Position numbers and translations under genes: made by a program. The notes beneath the pieces were generated by a model. The model had not been told where the DNA came from and ran no database searches. It saw nothing but the letters and a program-made list of their open reading frames with translations. A stretch of 64,000 nt of DNA from Hirsutella rhossiliensis (lineage: Eukaryota; Ascomycota; Sordariomycetes; Hypocreales; Ophiocordycipitaceae), in contig NW_025408667.1 of the NCBI RefSeq assembly GCF_020360975.1, positions 2,418,001 to 2,482,000 of the forward strand, in the 5' to 3' direction. Position 1 is the first letter of the stretch; each line of letters begins with the position of its first letter. Below are positions 27,231-36,907 of this stretch, piece after piece.

Positions 27231-27529
27231 TACTATATATTATTATAACTTCTTAGCTAACCTTTTAAAACTAAGCCTAAAATATAGAAAAAGTATATAC
27301 CTAGAACTACTACGAATAATATATTACGCCCCCTTAAGTATAGCCTTATATAGCTATTAGCGGGTATATAATATACTATTAAAGATTATAAATTAAGTAA
27401 GGTTCTCCTTTATATAAGTAGAAACCTCTTTCTTACCCTCGCTAACTAAGGGTATATGCCCCCCGCTAATAGGACCCAGCTTAGACCTAACTTAAGACCC
27501 TAGCTTAGACCTAAGGAGGGCCCTTTTAA

Positions 27530-27546
27530 CCCCCCCCCCCCCCCCC
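27530..27546. repeat. Poly-C run, 17 bases, in the 5' region of the LINE
   Basis: An uninterrupted homopolymer of C. RIP acts on CpA, so a CpC run is not expected to be mutated. Its length may be uncertain in the assembly. Confidence 0.8.
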
Positions 27547-30500
27547 TTAACTTAAGGGTCGAAATAAGTACCTTAGAGGCTAGGGCCTACTTAAAAGAAG
27601 CTTTAGAGGGCTAAAGCCCTTTAAGGACCTTAAAAGAAAGGCCTAGGACCTAAGACTAAGACCTAAAGGATATAGAGATAAAAGATAATATCTAGCTTAT
27701 ATTAAAGACTAGCTTCTTTAAGCCTAGCCTAGCCCTACCTTATACTAGCTAATTTTAGCTTAATTAGCCTTTAAAGTAAGTAAAGGGGTAAAAGAGAGCT
27801 ACCTTTAATAGCCTTATTAGCCCTACGCTTATCTAACCTACGTTTTAATACTTATAGTAGACCTAGTCCTAGCCTTAGTACCTCTTCCTTAGGGACCGGG
27901 CCTAGGGCTTCCTTTAGTAGGCCCTCTAGGCCCTTAAGGAAGCCTAAAAAATCGAACCCTTTTATAAGACCCTTATAAAAGGGCTTAAGAAGGCAGCTAT
28001 AAGAACCCTAGACGCTAACAGCCCCTATAATAGCCCTTATACTAGCTTAAGGCCGCTTAGTAGCTTAAGGCTACCTAAGGAAACCTTAAAGTAAGCTTAT
28101 AGGCTAAGGTTACTATAAAGAAGGCGCTTAAGGCCCTAGCTAAGACCCTAGCTAAGGCTCTAGCTAAAGCCTTAGTAAAAGCCTTAACTAAAGCCCTAGC
28201 TAAAAGGAATATAAAAGAGGACTTCTAACTTATTTTAAAGCTAAAAAAGGAATTACTAACGCTTACTATTAACCTTATTACTCTTTATAATAAGCTTAAT
28301 AAAGCTATAAGGGAACTAGCTATATTAGCTCTATTAACTTTAAATAAAGGTAATATAGTTATAATAATAAAGGCCCTATATATAGTAAAGAAGCTTTTAA
28401 AGTAGCGGGAGAAGTAGTCCCTATACCTTAAGGAGCTACCTATTAAATTGGCCGACCTTCCTACTAGCTAGACTAAGCTAATAGCCTAGAGCGTTCCTAA
28501 CCTCTTAAAGACCCTTATCCTTAATATCTTCGTTATAGAAGCTAAAACCTTTAGTAGGATCGATATCTTAGGGCAGCCTAGGTAGCTAGGTACCTTAGGC
28601 CTAACGTAAAAGGTAGGATCTATTATTTTTATAGTCCCTTTAAAGGCTATAAGGGCTAAATACTAAAAAAAAAGCCTTTATATAGTAAGCCTATAGATTT
28701 AAGTTAAGGCCTATAAGAAATATACTATATATATATAGTACTATAAGTGCCTTTCCTTTAGCTATAACCCTTAAACTTACTAGCAGCCTATTAAGTATAC
28801 CTTTTACTTAGAAAAGCACTTAACTAAGGACTATAACTACCTTAGCTATAAGGCTAGCTAAGGCTACTCTTACTTTAAGGTTTAATACTATAACTATAAA
28901 AGAGAGTACCTTACGACTAATAAGGTATAATATAAAGTCTATAAGGGAATAACTAATACTTAATAGCCCTAGCCCCCTTACGCCTATAAGGTCCTTAAAG
29001 CCCCTTAGGCCCCCTAGGCCTAACTATAACCTTATTAGTATTATATAGTATAATACTAATAGGTAGGAAATAGCTAACCTATTAATCTTAAAATAGGCCT
29101 TAGAAATAAGAGCGGACCTTATCTTATTATAAGAGCCCTACCTTTATAAGATTAATAATAGCTATATCCTTATATAGTATTTAGCTTATAATATTATAAC
29201 CCTTATCCCTTTTATTAACTTCCTTAAGCTTACTAAGAGGCTTAAGGTTATAGTATATAAGAGGAAAGAAGCTTAAATAGAAGCTAGCCCTAGCTTTAAC
29301 CTCTTTTATAATCTTAATATATAAGCTATAAAGGTAAAAGGTATTAAACTATTTACCTTTATTAACCTATATAATAAAAAAGAAGTTAAAAGGGCCTTAG
29401 CTAGCTAAGGCTAGTAAGGGCCCTTTATAATAAAAAGGCTACTATTAATAGCCTAACTCTTATAATAGCCCTTCCTTTTAATAAAGGACTTTAACTTATA
29501 CTACTCTTAATAAAACCCTTTTATAAAACCTTCTAAGGCCTATAAGGCAGAAGCCCTTATTAGCTAGCTTAACCGCTATAAGGCTTCCTTACTAATAGAC
29601 CTTAAAGTAGTTATAAAAGGCACCTATTAAAGGAAAGGCTTAAAAGGGGCCTTAGTTATAGACCTTACTTTCTATAGCCCTTTTAAATAGCTAACCTAAG
29701 CTAACTTCCGCTTCTTAAAGGCTATAAGCTTAATAATTTAAGCCTATAGCCTTTAAAGCTAGCTTAAGGGGCCCTAATAAGCCCCTACTAGCTAGGCCTA
29801 CTACTTATAATTATAGGAAAGTAAACTAAAAGGTATTTTTAGAATACTTAGCTAAGAAGGAATAAGACCTCCTTATAGCTATAAAGAGGGCTATAAGAAA
29901 GATAACTAAGAAGGGATAGCTTCCCTTTTAATAAGAACCTTTATAAAGGCCTCTAATATAGTAATACTAAAAAAGAAGCCTTATAAAGGATCTAAGCCTT
30001 AGTAGACCGACGAGCTAACCTACTTTTAGAAAGCCCTAAGCTTAGCCTAATAGGCTTATAGGCTAGCCTAGGATAAGGAGAGCTAAAAGAGCTTTATAAA
30101 GGCCCGAAATAGCTTTAAGTATACTATTAAGGCTATTAAAAAGTAATACTAAGAGAGCTTCTTAATAAAAGTAGTAAGAAAGGATATCTTTATAGCCTTT
30201 TCCTATACTAAGGCTAGAGCTAACCTTACCCTTCTTAGTATCTTATATATAAAAGAAGGGATAAAGGTAAAAGCTAATACCTTTATAGAAAAATATAAGG
30301 CCTTCCTAATAACCCTTTTTTTAACCCTAGACCCTAGCCCTAGCCCTCCCTTTAACCCCTCTTAGAGCCTAGAAAAAGAAGAGCCCCTAGGCTATATAAG
30401 TAGTAAGGGCACGGTTAAGTAAGACTAGTTAGAGCTAAAGGAGCCTAAGATTAAGAGGGCTATTTTTAGCTCTTTTAATAAGAATGCCCTTAGCCTAGAC

Positions 30501-30709
30501 TCCCTTAGCTTCCTCCCTATTTAATATATATATAAGGCTATCCTTATAGTCTTTAATAGGGCCTATAAAGCTTTATTTAACTAAGGATACTACCTTATAG
30601 TATAGAAAGAAGCTATAGAAATTATACTTCCTAAGTAAAATAAGCTAGACTATACTATCCTTAAGGCCTATAAGATTATAAGTTTACTTAACTACTTAGG
30701 AAATATAAG

Positions 30710-31260
30710 GAACGGTGTTTTCCTATTATAAATAAAGTAGCTATAATATACTCTTATAATTATATAAGCTAATAAGTAGTATATTAATTATAGATAAAAT
30801 CCTATTATATAAAGTAAGAATCGCTTATTATTTTATATATTATTATATATTAAACGGGGTGCCGGTTATTATATAATTAGGAATCGAAGGAATAGAGCTA
30901 GCTTAGAATACTAGCTAAGACCTCTTAAGACCTCTTAAGAATACTAGCACGACTAACCTCCTTTAAATATAAATATTAGTAGAACTAAGATACTTTTAGC
31001 TATACTTAAGGTATTATAGAATTCCTTAGTCTTAGGGCTATACGGTAGCCTAAATCTAGTCCCTAAAGGTTTATCTATATAAGATAGTATATCCGCTAGT
31101 AGATAGAGATAGAATTATTACCTTTAATACCTCTTCTATATACTAATATACTACTAATAAATTCTATTAAAGATCCTACCTTATACTCCTTCTTCCCTTT
31201 TATTATATAGTCTTATATAATTCCTTGATTTCCTAAAATTCCGCTTTTACTTATATACCT
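30710..31260 (-). repeat. Repeat R1, copy 2 (551 bp) inserted in LINE reverse transcriptase
   Basis: Reverse complement of 10000-11055 without its internal copia LTR. It is flanked by TAAG on both sides (30706-30709 and 31261-31264). It separates the RT peptide ...SLLNYLGNI from the following RKG..KAIYYL, which are adjacent in intact LINE RTs. Confidence 0.7.
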
Positions 31261-34200
31261 TAAGAGGAAAGGTCCTTAAAAAGCTATATACTACCTAGCT
31301 AAGCTATATAGCTAATACGGCCGGGCTTCTAAACCCTATATAGCTAGGGGGACGAAAATAGTAGTTAGCTATAAATATAGCCTTCCTCCTTCTATACTAT
31401 ATTTAAAAGAAGCGGGAGTTTAATAAAAAGGCTATTACTAGTACCCTCTTATTAGATATAAAGGGCGCCTTCGATTTTATATTAAAGGAATAGCTTATAA
31501 GGGTCCTAAGGGAATTAAACCTTCTTAAGGCCCTTATAAGCTAAGTAGACTACTTTCTTACTAAAGGAAGATCTAGCTAGCCTTTAAAGGGTAAGTCTAG
31601 CCCCTTATAGACCTAGTAATAAGGGTGCTTTAAAGGTCCCTTATTAGCTTTATTCTATTCCTTTTATATATAAGGGGGATATTAGTAGCTAAGGGATACT
31701 AGCTATCTTATATAGATAACTTTAGTATCTTTATAACGTCGACCTTAGCTAAGAAGAACGTTCGATAGCTAGAAGTAACAGCTACTAACCTATTTAAATA
31801 AGCTAAAGACTAAGGGGTCTACTTCGACCCCTTAAAGATAGAACTTATTTACTTTAGTAAGTAATAGCAGCCTATTTTAAAAGGTATAATAGTAAGAGGC
31901 TTATTATTTAAGGTAAAGCCCTTAGTATAGTAGCTAAGGGTCTTCTTTAATTCTAGGCTCTTATTTAAATAATATATTAAGAAGAAGGTAGCCTCTATAT
32001 AAGCTACCTTCGAAGGACTATCCTACCTAACCTCTATATAAAAAGGCTTATTATTTAGAGCCTCTAAATAGCTCTACTAGGCCTACGTAACCTTTATAAT
32101 AAACTATAGGGCCTAGCTTTAGTATAGGGGGCCTAAGACCCCTAAGAGCTTTATAAAGCTATTTTAAAGGCTATAAAACTAAGCTCTCTTAAAAGTCTTA
32201 GGGGCCTTTAAAGGATCTTATATTAAGGCTTTAAAAGCTAAAGCGGCCCTACTACTACTAAAGGTACGATTTAAAAGGGCATGCCTCTCTTATACCTTCT
32301 AGACCTTATACTTCTTACTTAGTTACCTTATAAGATAGGCTTATAACCTAGCTATATAGGATAACCTCGCTAACTTAGGCTCTAACTTAAGGGCCTTAAG
32401 CTATATTAAGCTATATATATAGCTCTTTTACCTCCTTAAAGGCCTAGTAGCCCTTATAAGACCTAATTATAACTTAGAAGGAAGGAAAGCTAGCTAGGAG
32501 CCCTTATAGGCCCTAGAGCCTAAGGCCTTTATTATAATAATAAAGACCCTTAAGCCCTTAGCTAAGAAGTAATATTAACGCTTCTTAGCTAGCTTAGCTA
32601 GCCTAGAAGACTTTAGGTTATAGCCCCTAGCCTTTTATACTAACGGCTTTAAGGGGTGCCTTAAAGGGTCCCTTATAGAGACTAACGCTTACTCCTTTTA
32701 TAAACTAGGCCTAGAAAAAAAGCCTATTAAGGCGTACTATAAGAACCTAGGGCCCTCGATCGAAGTAGCTAACGTAAAGCTATTTATAATACTAAGGGTC
32801 TTAGAGGACCTAGCTAAGAGGCCTCGGCCCTTAAAGCTTAGCCCTCTTAACCCCCTTATAAATACCTATATCTTTATAAATAGCTAAGCTACTATAAAGA
32901 AGGTTATAGGTTTCTTAGACCTAGCTATATATATTAAAAGGCTCTTATTTAGCTTAGAAGCCTTTAATAACGTATAGCTATACTAGTGCCCTAGCTACCT
33001 AAGGATCTTTAGTAATAAGCTAGCTAACTAGCTAGCTAAAAGAGGCTTAAGGGCCCCTACCTAAGGGACCCCCTTAGTCTTTATTAGCTACTTATAAAGA
33101 AAGGTCCGGTAAGCTACTAAGGACTATTAAAAGGGACTCTAAGCTACTAAAGCGGCTAAAGGCCCTAGGGCTAAGAGCCTAAGTAAGTACTATATATCTA
33201 TTTAAAAGACCCCCCGCCTAGCCCTTAGCCTAGAAAAGGACCTTATAGAGAGGCCTAGGCCGACCCTCTTAGCTTTCTACTAGCTCATTTATAGGGCTAG
33301 CTTCTTATTTTCCTTCCTAAAAAGGACTAATAAGGTAGACCGAGATAACTACCGCTATAGCTAAGGAAGGTATATAGCTAGGCACCTTATCCTAAGGTGC
33401 CCGAACTATAGGAGGGAAAGAGAGGTCCTTTACTAGACCTTTAAGAGATAGAAGGGGGCCCTTAGCCTACTTATTCTCTATAGCTCTAAGGGTAGAAGGG
33501 AAGCCCTTCTAACATTCTTAGCTAAATAAAGATAGGGATAGCTAAGTAGCTCGAAAAGGAGTAACCTAGGGGCCCTAGGGCTCTTAGGGGGGAAAATTAC
33601 CGCGTAGGAGGAACTAAACTAACCTTTCCTTTATTATTACCTTTAAGCTACCCTTTCCCTAATTAGTTATAAGCCCCTAGGCTTTATAGCTAGCTAGGAC
33701 TACTAATAGGGGCCTAGGCCCTTACTAGCCTCGCTATAGCCTTAGAGGCTATATATAAGTAGTAATAATAAAAAAAGGTACTATAAGTAAGGTAATACTC
33801 TTCTTATTATTAACGGCTATAGGAGTTATAAGCCTAATAATTTTATATATAAATACTTCTAAAATAGTATATATCTCCTTTTCCTACTATTATACTCCTT
33901 ATATATCCTCTAACTACTTAATATCTTAGTTTTCTCGCCTATTAAGGCCGTATATTAACGTTAACTTAAGAAAATTATATCTTTTAACGATATAGCGCTA
34001 ATTAGTATAGCTACCTTCCTTTATATCTACTATAAAGCCCGGTAGGCTAGCCTAACTAAAAAAAAATATTAAGGGAGGTTAGCGCGGGTCTAGTTTATAG
34101 CTAATTAATATAGTAAAGCCCTTATTAAGCCGCTTTATCTTACCGTAGCCGTTAACGCCGTTAACGCTATTAAAAAAGAAGAATATTAGCTCCTTAGCTA

Positions 34201-34656
34201 ATAACAATGCCCTTAAAACGCCTAAACGATTATAAGAAGTTCGCCGCCTCGTTATAGGGCTAGAAAATCGCGGTTAAGTTAACTATATAATCCGACTACT
34301 CTTTAGCAAAGTTAGCCGCGCCTTTAATAATTAAAATTAGCAGCTTATAGCTACCTAGCTTCGAATATAATAGCTTAAGCATTAATTATATCGTCTACGG
34401 CCTCGAAAACAGAAAAAGGTTCTATAGGATCCTAATAGCCGGTTCGTATGGATTAATTAAGTTATTAAGACGAGGCAGCGGCTCGAGCGCATCCTCGAGC
34501 CGGCTACTATTGCCGCAGCTAGTTAGGACGCAGATTTTAAAGCTCTATATAGTAGCTGGCAGCTTAAATAGCTAGAAAACACTATAATTAACTATCGTAA
34601 CGTTGAAATGCGGCTTTAATTACTGTTGGAATGTGCCTGCCTTGGTGTTGTGGAGA

Positions 34657-34697
34657 GTGCCGGTGTTGGGGTGTGCCGGACTTTAGGTGGGCTGACT
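34657..34697 (+). repeat. Right terminal inverted repeat of Fot1 copy 2, unmutated form
   Basis: Its reverse complement equals the left TIR (26284-26324) at every position except where the left has A for G or T for C. This end therefore keeps the pre-RIP sequence. TA follows at 34698. Confidence 0.8.
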
Positions 34698-34725
34698 TAC
34701 AACAGTCACCACAGCCGGCCCGGCG

Positions 34726-35052
34726 AAAAAGCAGACGGCTCGCCGCGGCGGCATTGCCCCGGGATCCAGCGTCCGCGCAACCCAAGCTGCCCCTTCCCCG
34801 GCGCCAGCAAAGAAGCAGACAGCCCGTCGCGGTGGCATCTCACAGGGAACAAGCCTCCACGCAACGCAGGATGCCGCTTCTCCGGCTCAAGCCCCTCGCA
34901 CCAAGCTAACCGCACGACGCAGCGGAGCGTTCATGGCACGAGGTCGGATCCCTGCTCCTAATCCCCCCTCTCCAGCTCCAGCCCCAGCCTCCCGTCCCAA
35001 GCAGACCGCACGACGCAGCGGGGCATTCATGGCTCGAGGTCGAATACCTCCC
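34726..35052 (+). repeat. Four histone H3 tail-like coding repeats
   Basis: In the frame of the downstream CDS, KQTARR (or KLTARR) begins at 34729, 34813, 34903 and 34999, spaced 28, 30 and 32 codons apart. Contexts are KKQTARRGGIAPG, KKQTARRGGISQG, RTKLTARRSGAF and RPKQTARRSGAF. Histone H3 begins ARTKQTARKSTGGKAPR. Copies 3 and 4 also share the following MARGRIP and most bases. Linkers are Pro/Ala-rich. Synonymous differences between copies suggest selection on the peptide. Only copy 4 lies fully downstream of the first in-frame ATG at 34933. Confidence 0.75.
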
Positions 35053-35664
35053 CCTCCAGCACAGGCCCAGTGGATCAGTGAAGACGAGTACGACTCGGAT
35101 GGTCACAGCAACTCTGAAGGATACAGCGACTTGGATGATCGCGGCGGTCCTAGCTACAACCAGCCTCCCCCGCCTTACTCCGAGTTTGAAGAGGACGATC
35201 AGCCGGGAGCTGGCTTAGACTCTCTCGGCCTCATCAATGGCGATTACAACATCGATTGCCCTTTTGTCACCTCCCAGTGGAACTGTTACGGTTCCGACTT
35301 CGAAATGACGCTCACCCTTGCCGGCTCGGCTCTCTGGGGAAGTTTCGATTTAGGCATCATCGAGGGCGTGCTATTCATTGACGAGCGACCTTGGCAGTCA
35401 TCAGATGATTACTATGAGTTCAAATGGCGTGGAAGGGAATCCGATGGCCCCATTATGTACGGCGACCACCACCAGGGCTGGATCAAGTTTCTAGGTGGTG
35501 GTCGGATTGAGGGATGGTTTGACTACCGGGGTCTCAGGTTCGAGGGTGAACGGCTTCCTGGTCAGGGGACGAGGAGCAGCAGGGATGCTCGCAGTCTGCG
35601 GATGCAGTGGGATGGGTATTCAGAGGAAGAGTACGACCGAGCGAACCGGGCTCGTTGGCATTGA
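34933..35664 (+). CDS. Unnamed fungal protein with H3 tail-like repeats and a C-terminal Trp/Gly-rich domain (5' end uncertain)
   Basis: From the ATG at 34933 it codes for 243 residues of normal codon use with no RIP. The frame is open further upstream to 34696 without another ATG, and three more KQTARR-like repeats lie there. The true N-terminus is probably upstream and lost, or joined by splicing. Residues about 1-40 are Pro/Ala-rich with one KQTARRSGAF repeat. Residues about 45-90 are acidic and disordered (SEDEYDSD, SDLDDRG, EFEEDD). Residues about 105-240 form a compact domain with ALWGSFDLGIIEGVL, FKWRGRES, GWIKFLGGGRIEGWF and a basic, Trp-ending tail (MQWDGYSEEEYDRANRARW). I have seen similar WGSFD...RGRE...GWI..L..GRIEG sequences in fungal hypothetical proteins but know no function. 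No signal peptide or membrane segment. A Fot1-like element ends at its 5' edge. Confidence 0.7.
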   Translation: MARGRIPAPNPPSPAPAPASRPKQTARRSGAFMARGRIPPPPAQAQWISEDEYDSDGHSNSEGYSDLDDRGGPSYNQPPPPYSEFEEDDQPGAGLDSLGLINGDYNIDCPFVTSQWNCYGSDFEMTLTLAGSALWGSFDLGIIEGVLFIDERPWQSSDDYYEFKWRGRESDGPIMYGDHHQGWIKFLGGGRIEGWFDYRGLRFEGERLPGQGTRSSRDARSLRMQWDGYSEEEYDRANRARWH

Positions 35665-36016
35665 CAAGGGCGTCAAGGTGTGTCTTTGCCCGAATCTGGT
35701 TGCCCAGCTGATGAAACGAGGCGCGTCGGACTGGGATATGGCTTATATATTTGGCACGAGTTGATTCCGTCTACTGGGCTTTTTTCTTCTCATCCGACAT
35801 CTGTGCTTCTGTCGCTGGCCGGCCATCGGTTACCATATCCAACTTTACCCTTGCTCATCTGATCTGGCAGCGGCGTTCATCAGCTCAGTGTCTTGTATAA
35901 GCAGGCAGTCTGAAATACCCCAACCGCGCGAGGTCTCCATGGTGAGGATGCGCTTGATGCTCGCCAATTCTCAGAAGACAACCTAGAGCACGTTGCACAA
36001 ACATGGCCGTCTGTAG
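35665..36016. other. Intergenic, no gene seen
   Basis: Normal base composition with CA and TG present. It follows the stop of the H3 tail-like gene. Short open frames on both strands lack plausible protein content. Its 3' part may hold decayed upstream exons of the relic at 36017-36306. Confidence 0.4.
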
Positions 36017-36306
36017 TGCCAGCGACAAAGTGTCCTTGGCGCTTGCTGTGACGCCGTGGCGTTGGCCGGGTCCCAGACGACGCAAGACCGCCATTGGCCC
36101 ATCGATCTTGAAGACGGCAAGGGCACAACCAACGTGTTCGACATGAAGTGAGCTTCAACTGTGCTGACTGCTGAGTCGTCTTCAGCTCTACCAACGGCTG
36201 GCTAATTAACTACCAGAGCTACCTGACTCTCGATGAAGTCGGCACGCCCACGTTGAAATACATTTATGGAAAAGGGCAAATGCTACATTTTGATTCCCTT
36301 TCTTAA
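36017..36306 (+). pseudogene. Possible C-terminal exon relic of a lost gene
   Basis: A frame open from 36017 (after TAG at 36014) reads ...CCDAVALAGS...HWPIDLEDGKGTTNVFDM. It can join across a 38-nt GT...AG gap (36148-36185, GTGAGC donor, CTGAC branch-like site, TTCAG acceptor) to STNGWLINYQSYLTLDEVG and a stop at 36304-36306. Both parts look protein-like and end in one frame, but the intron is shorter than most fungal introns, no start codon is seen, and the 5' part is missing. I do not recognise the family with any security. It could be a decayed gene end or a chance open frame. Confidence 0.3.
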
Positions 36307-36907
36307 TACGGTTGTAGGACCTCACTTGTCAAAGAAGATAAGAATGTTGCCATCCAACAAAGGGGCCGAAGACGGCCGCTCCCCGCATTGCTCTCCCGGC
36401 TACACAGCTCCCACATGGACGGGCTGCATCCATTATCTTGATGCAACGTGCACTTTGTTCCTGCGCGAATTATCGCCCTCTTTTATGAACTAGACAGAAA
36501 CTAGCAATTGCTTCCCGGGCTACTCGGCACAAACGGGCTGACAAGAGGTCCTGCATCTCTCAACCCCCGTCTCACCCCCTGTCGGCAATTGGCCCAATAG
36601 TGCAGCTTGAATCCGTGGGACGAAAGATAATACAGATAATAGTAATAATAATAAAACAATGGTGATTCGGGTTGCAAATGGCGTGACGCATGTCAGCGCT
36701 TGGTATTAGTCGTCCAGTCCGGATTCGTCGGTTGGGTGCAACAGCCTGCTTCGTCGGTGAAAGCGATCGACATTGTTGATAAAATGCCGTCGGCGCATCG
36801 CGAGGGGACCCCTGGCTTCGGTTCCTCGCTGTCAGACATTCTGGTGCAATTCCCCTTTCATCCATCCGCAGGCCGAAACGTTGAAGCAATCGTCATCCTC
36901 GCCGACA
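36307..36907 (+). promoter_or_regulatory. Upstream region of the gamma-glutamyltranspeptidase gene
   Basis: No convincing gene. A TAA/TAG-type AT-rich stretch lies at about 36625-36660 (gataatagtaataataataa) some 250 bp before the start codon and could be a nucleosome-poor promoter element. No TATA box or known operator can be named with confidence. The context of the start, cgacaATGGC, fits the fungal Kozak consensus. Confidence 0.35.

Larger units (their letters stand above)
27231..33777 (+). mobile_element. Tad1-like LINE retrotransposon with RNase H domain, RIP-inactivated
   Basis: The plus-strand order is typical of fungal Tad1-type LINEs. ORF1 has zinc-knuckle remnants at about 28730-28960, where most Cys now read Tyr. 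The endonuclease is in about 29070-29900 (around KDFNLYYS, where the family has GDFNLHH). Reverse transcriptase starts near 30540, is interrupted by R1 at 30710-31260, and continues to about 31870 (LLDIKGAFDFIL, then SYIDNFSIFI at the active site). RNase H is in about 32630-33090 (FYTNGFKG; FINSQATIKKV-like; NKLAN). A Cys/His-type tail (RHLILRCPNYRRERE) lies near 33380. It ends in aataataaaaaaag and is flanked by a 12-bp duplication. Poly-C at 27530-27546. Stops make it inactive. Confidence 0.85.
26284..34697 (+). mobile_element. Fot1/pogo-like DNA transposon (copy 2), split by a LINE insertion
   Basis: Terminal inverted repeats lie at about 26284-26324 and 34657-34697. Over 41 bp they match except for G/A and C/T transitions, and TA flanks both sides (26282-26283 and 34698-34699). 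Without the LINE the two parts (26284-27230 and 33790-34697) sum to 1855 bp, against 1851 bp for copy 1 at 57291-59141. The N-terminal half of the transposase is read at about 26428-27220 and the C-terminal half at 33790-34650. The start codon reads ATA at 26428, where copy 1 has ATG. The left part is heavily RIPed, while the last ~250 bp become progressively normal. The right end abuts the open frame of the H3-tail-like gene. Confidence 0.9.

Noticed and set aside
34626..34961. Plus-strand open frames at 34626 and 34631 overlapping the H3-like repeats
   Set aside because: They begin inside the Fot1 end and read the repeat DNA in the wrong frames. The repeats and the downstream domain share a different frame.
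36773..36907. N-terminal extension of the gamma-glutamyltranspeptidase from the upstream ATG
   Set aside because: The 45 extra residues are Arg/Ser-rich and would bury the clear signal peptide that starts at 36908, which also has the better start context.
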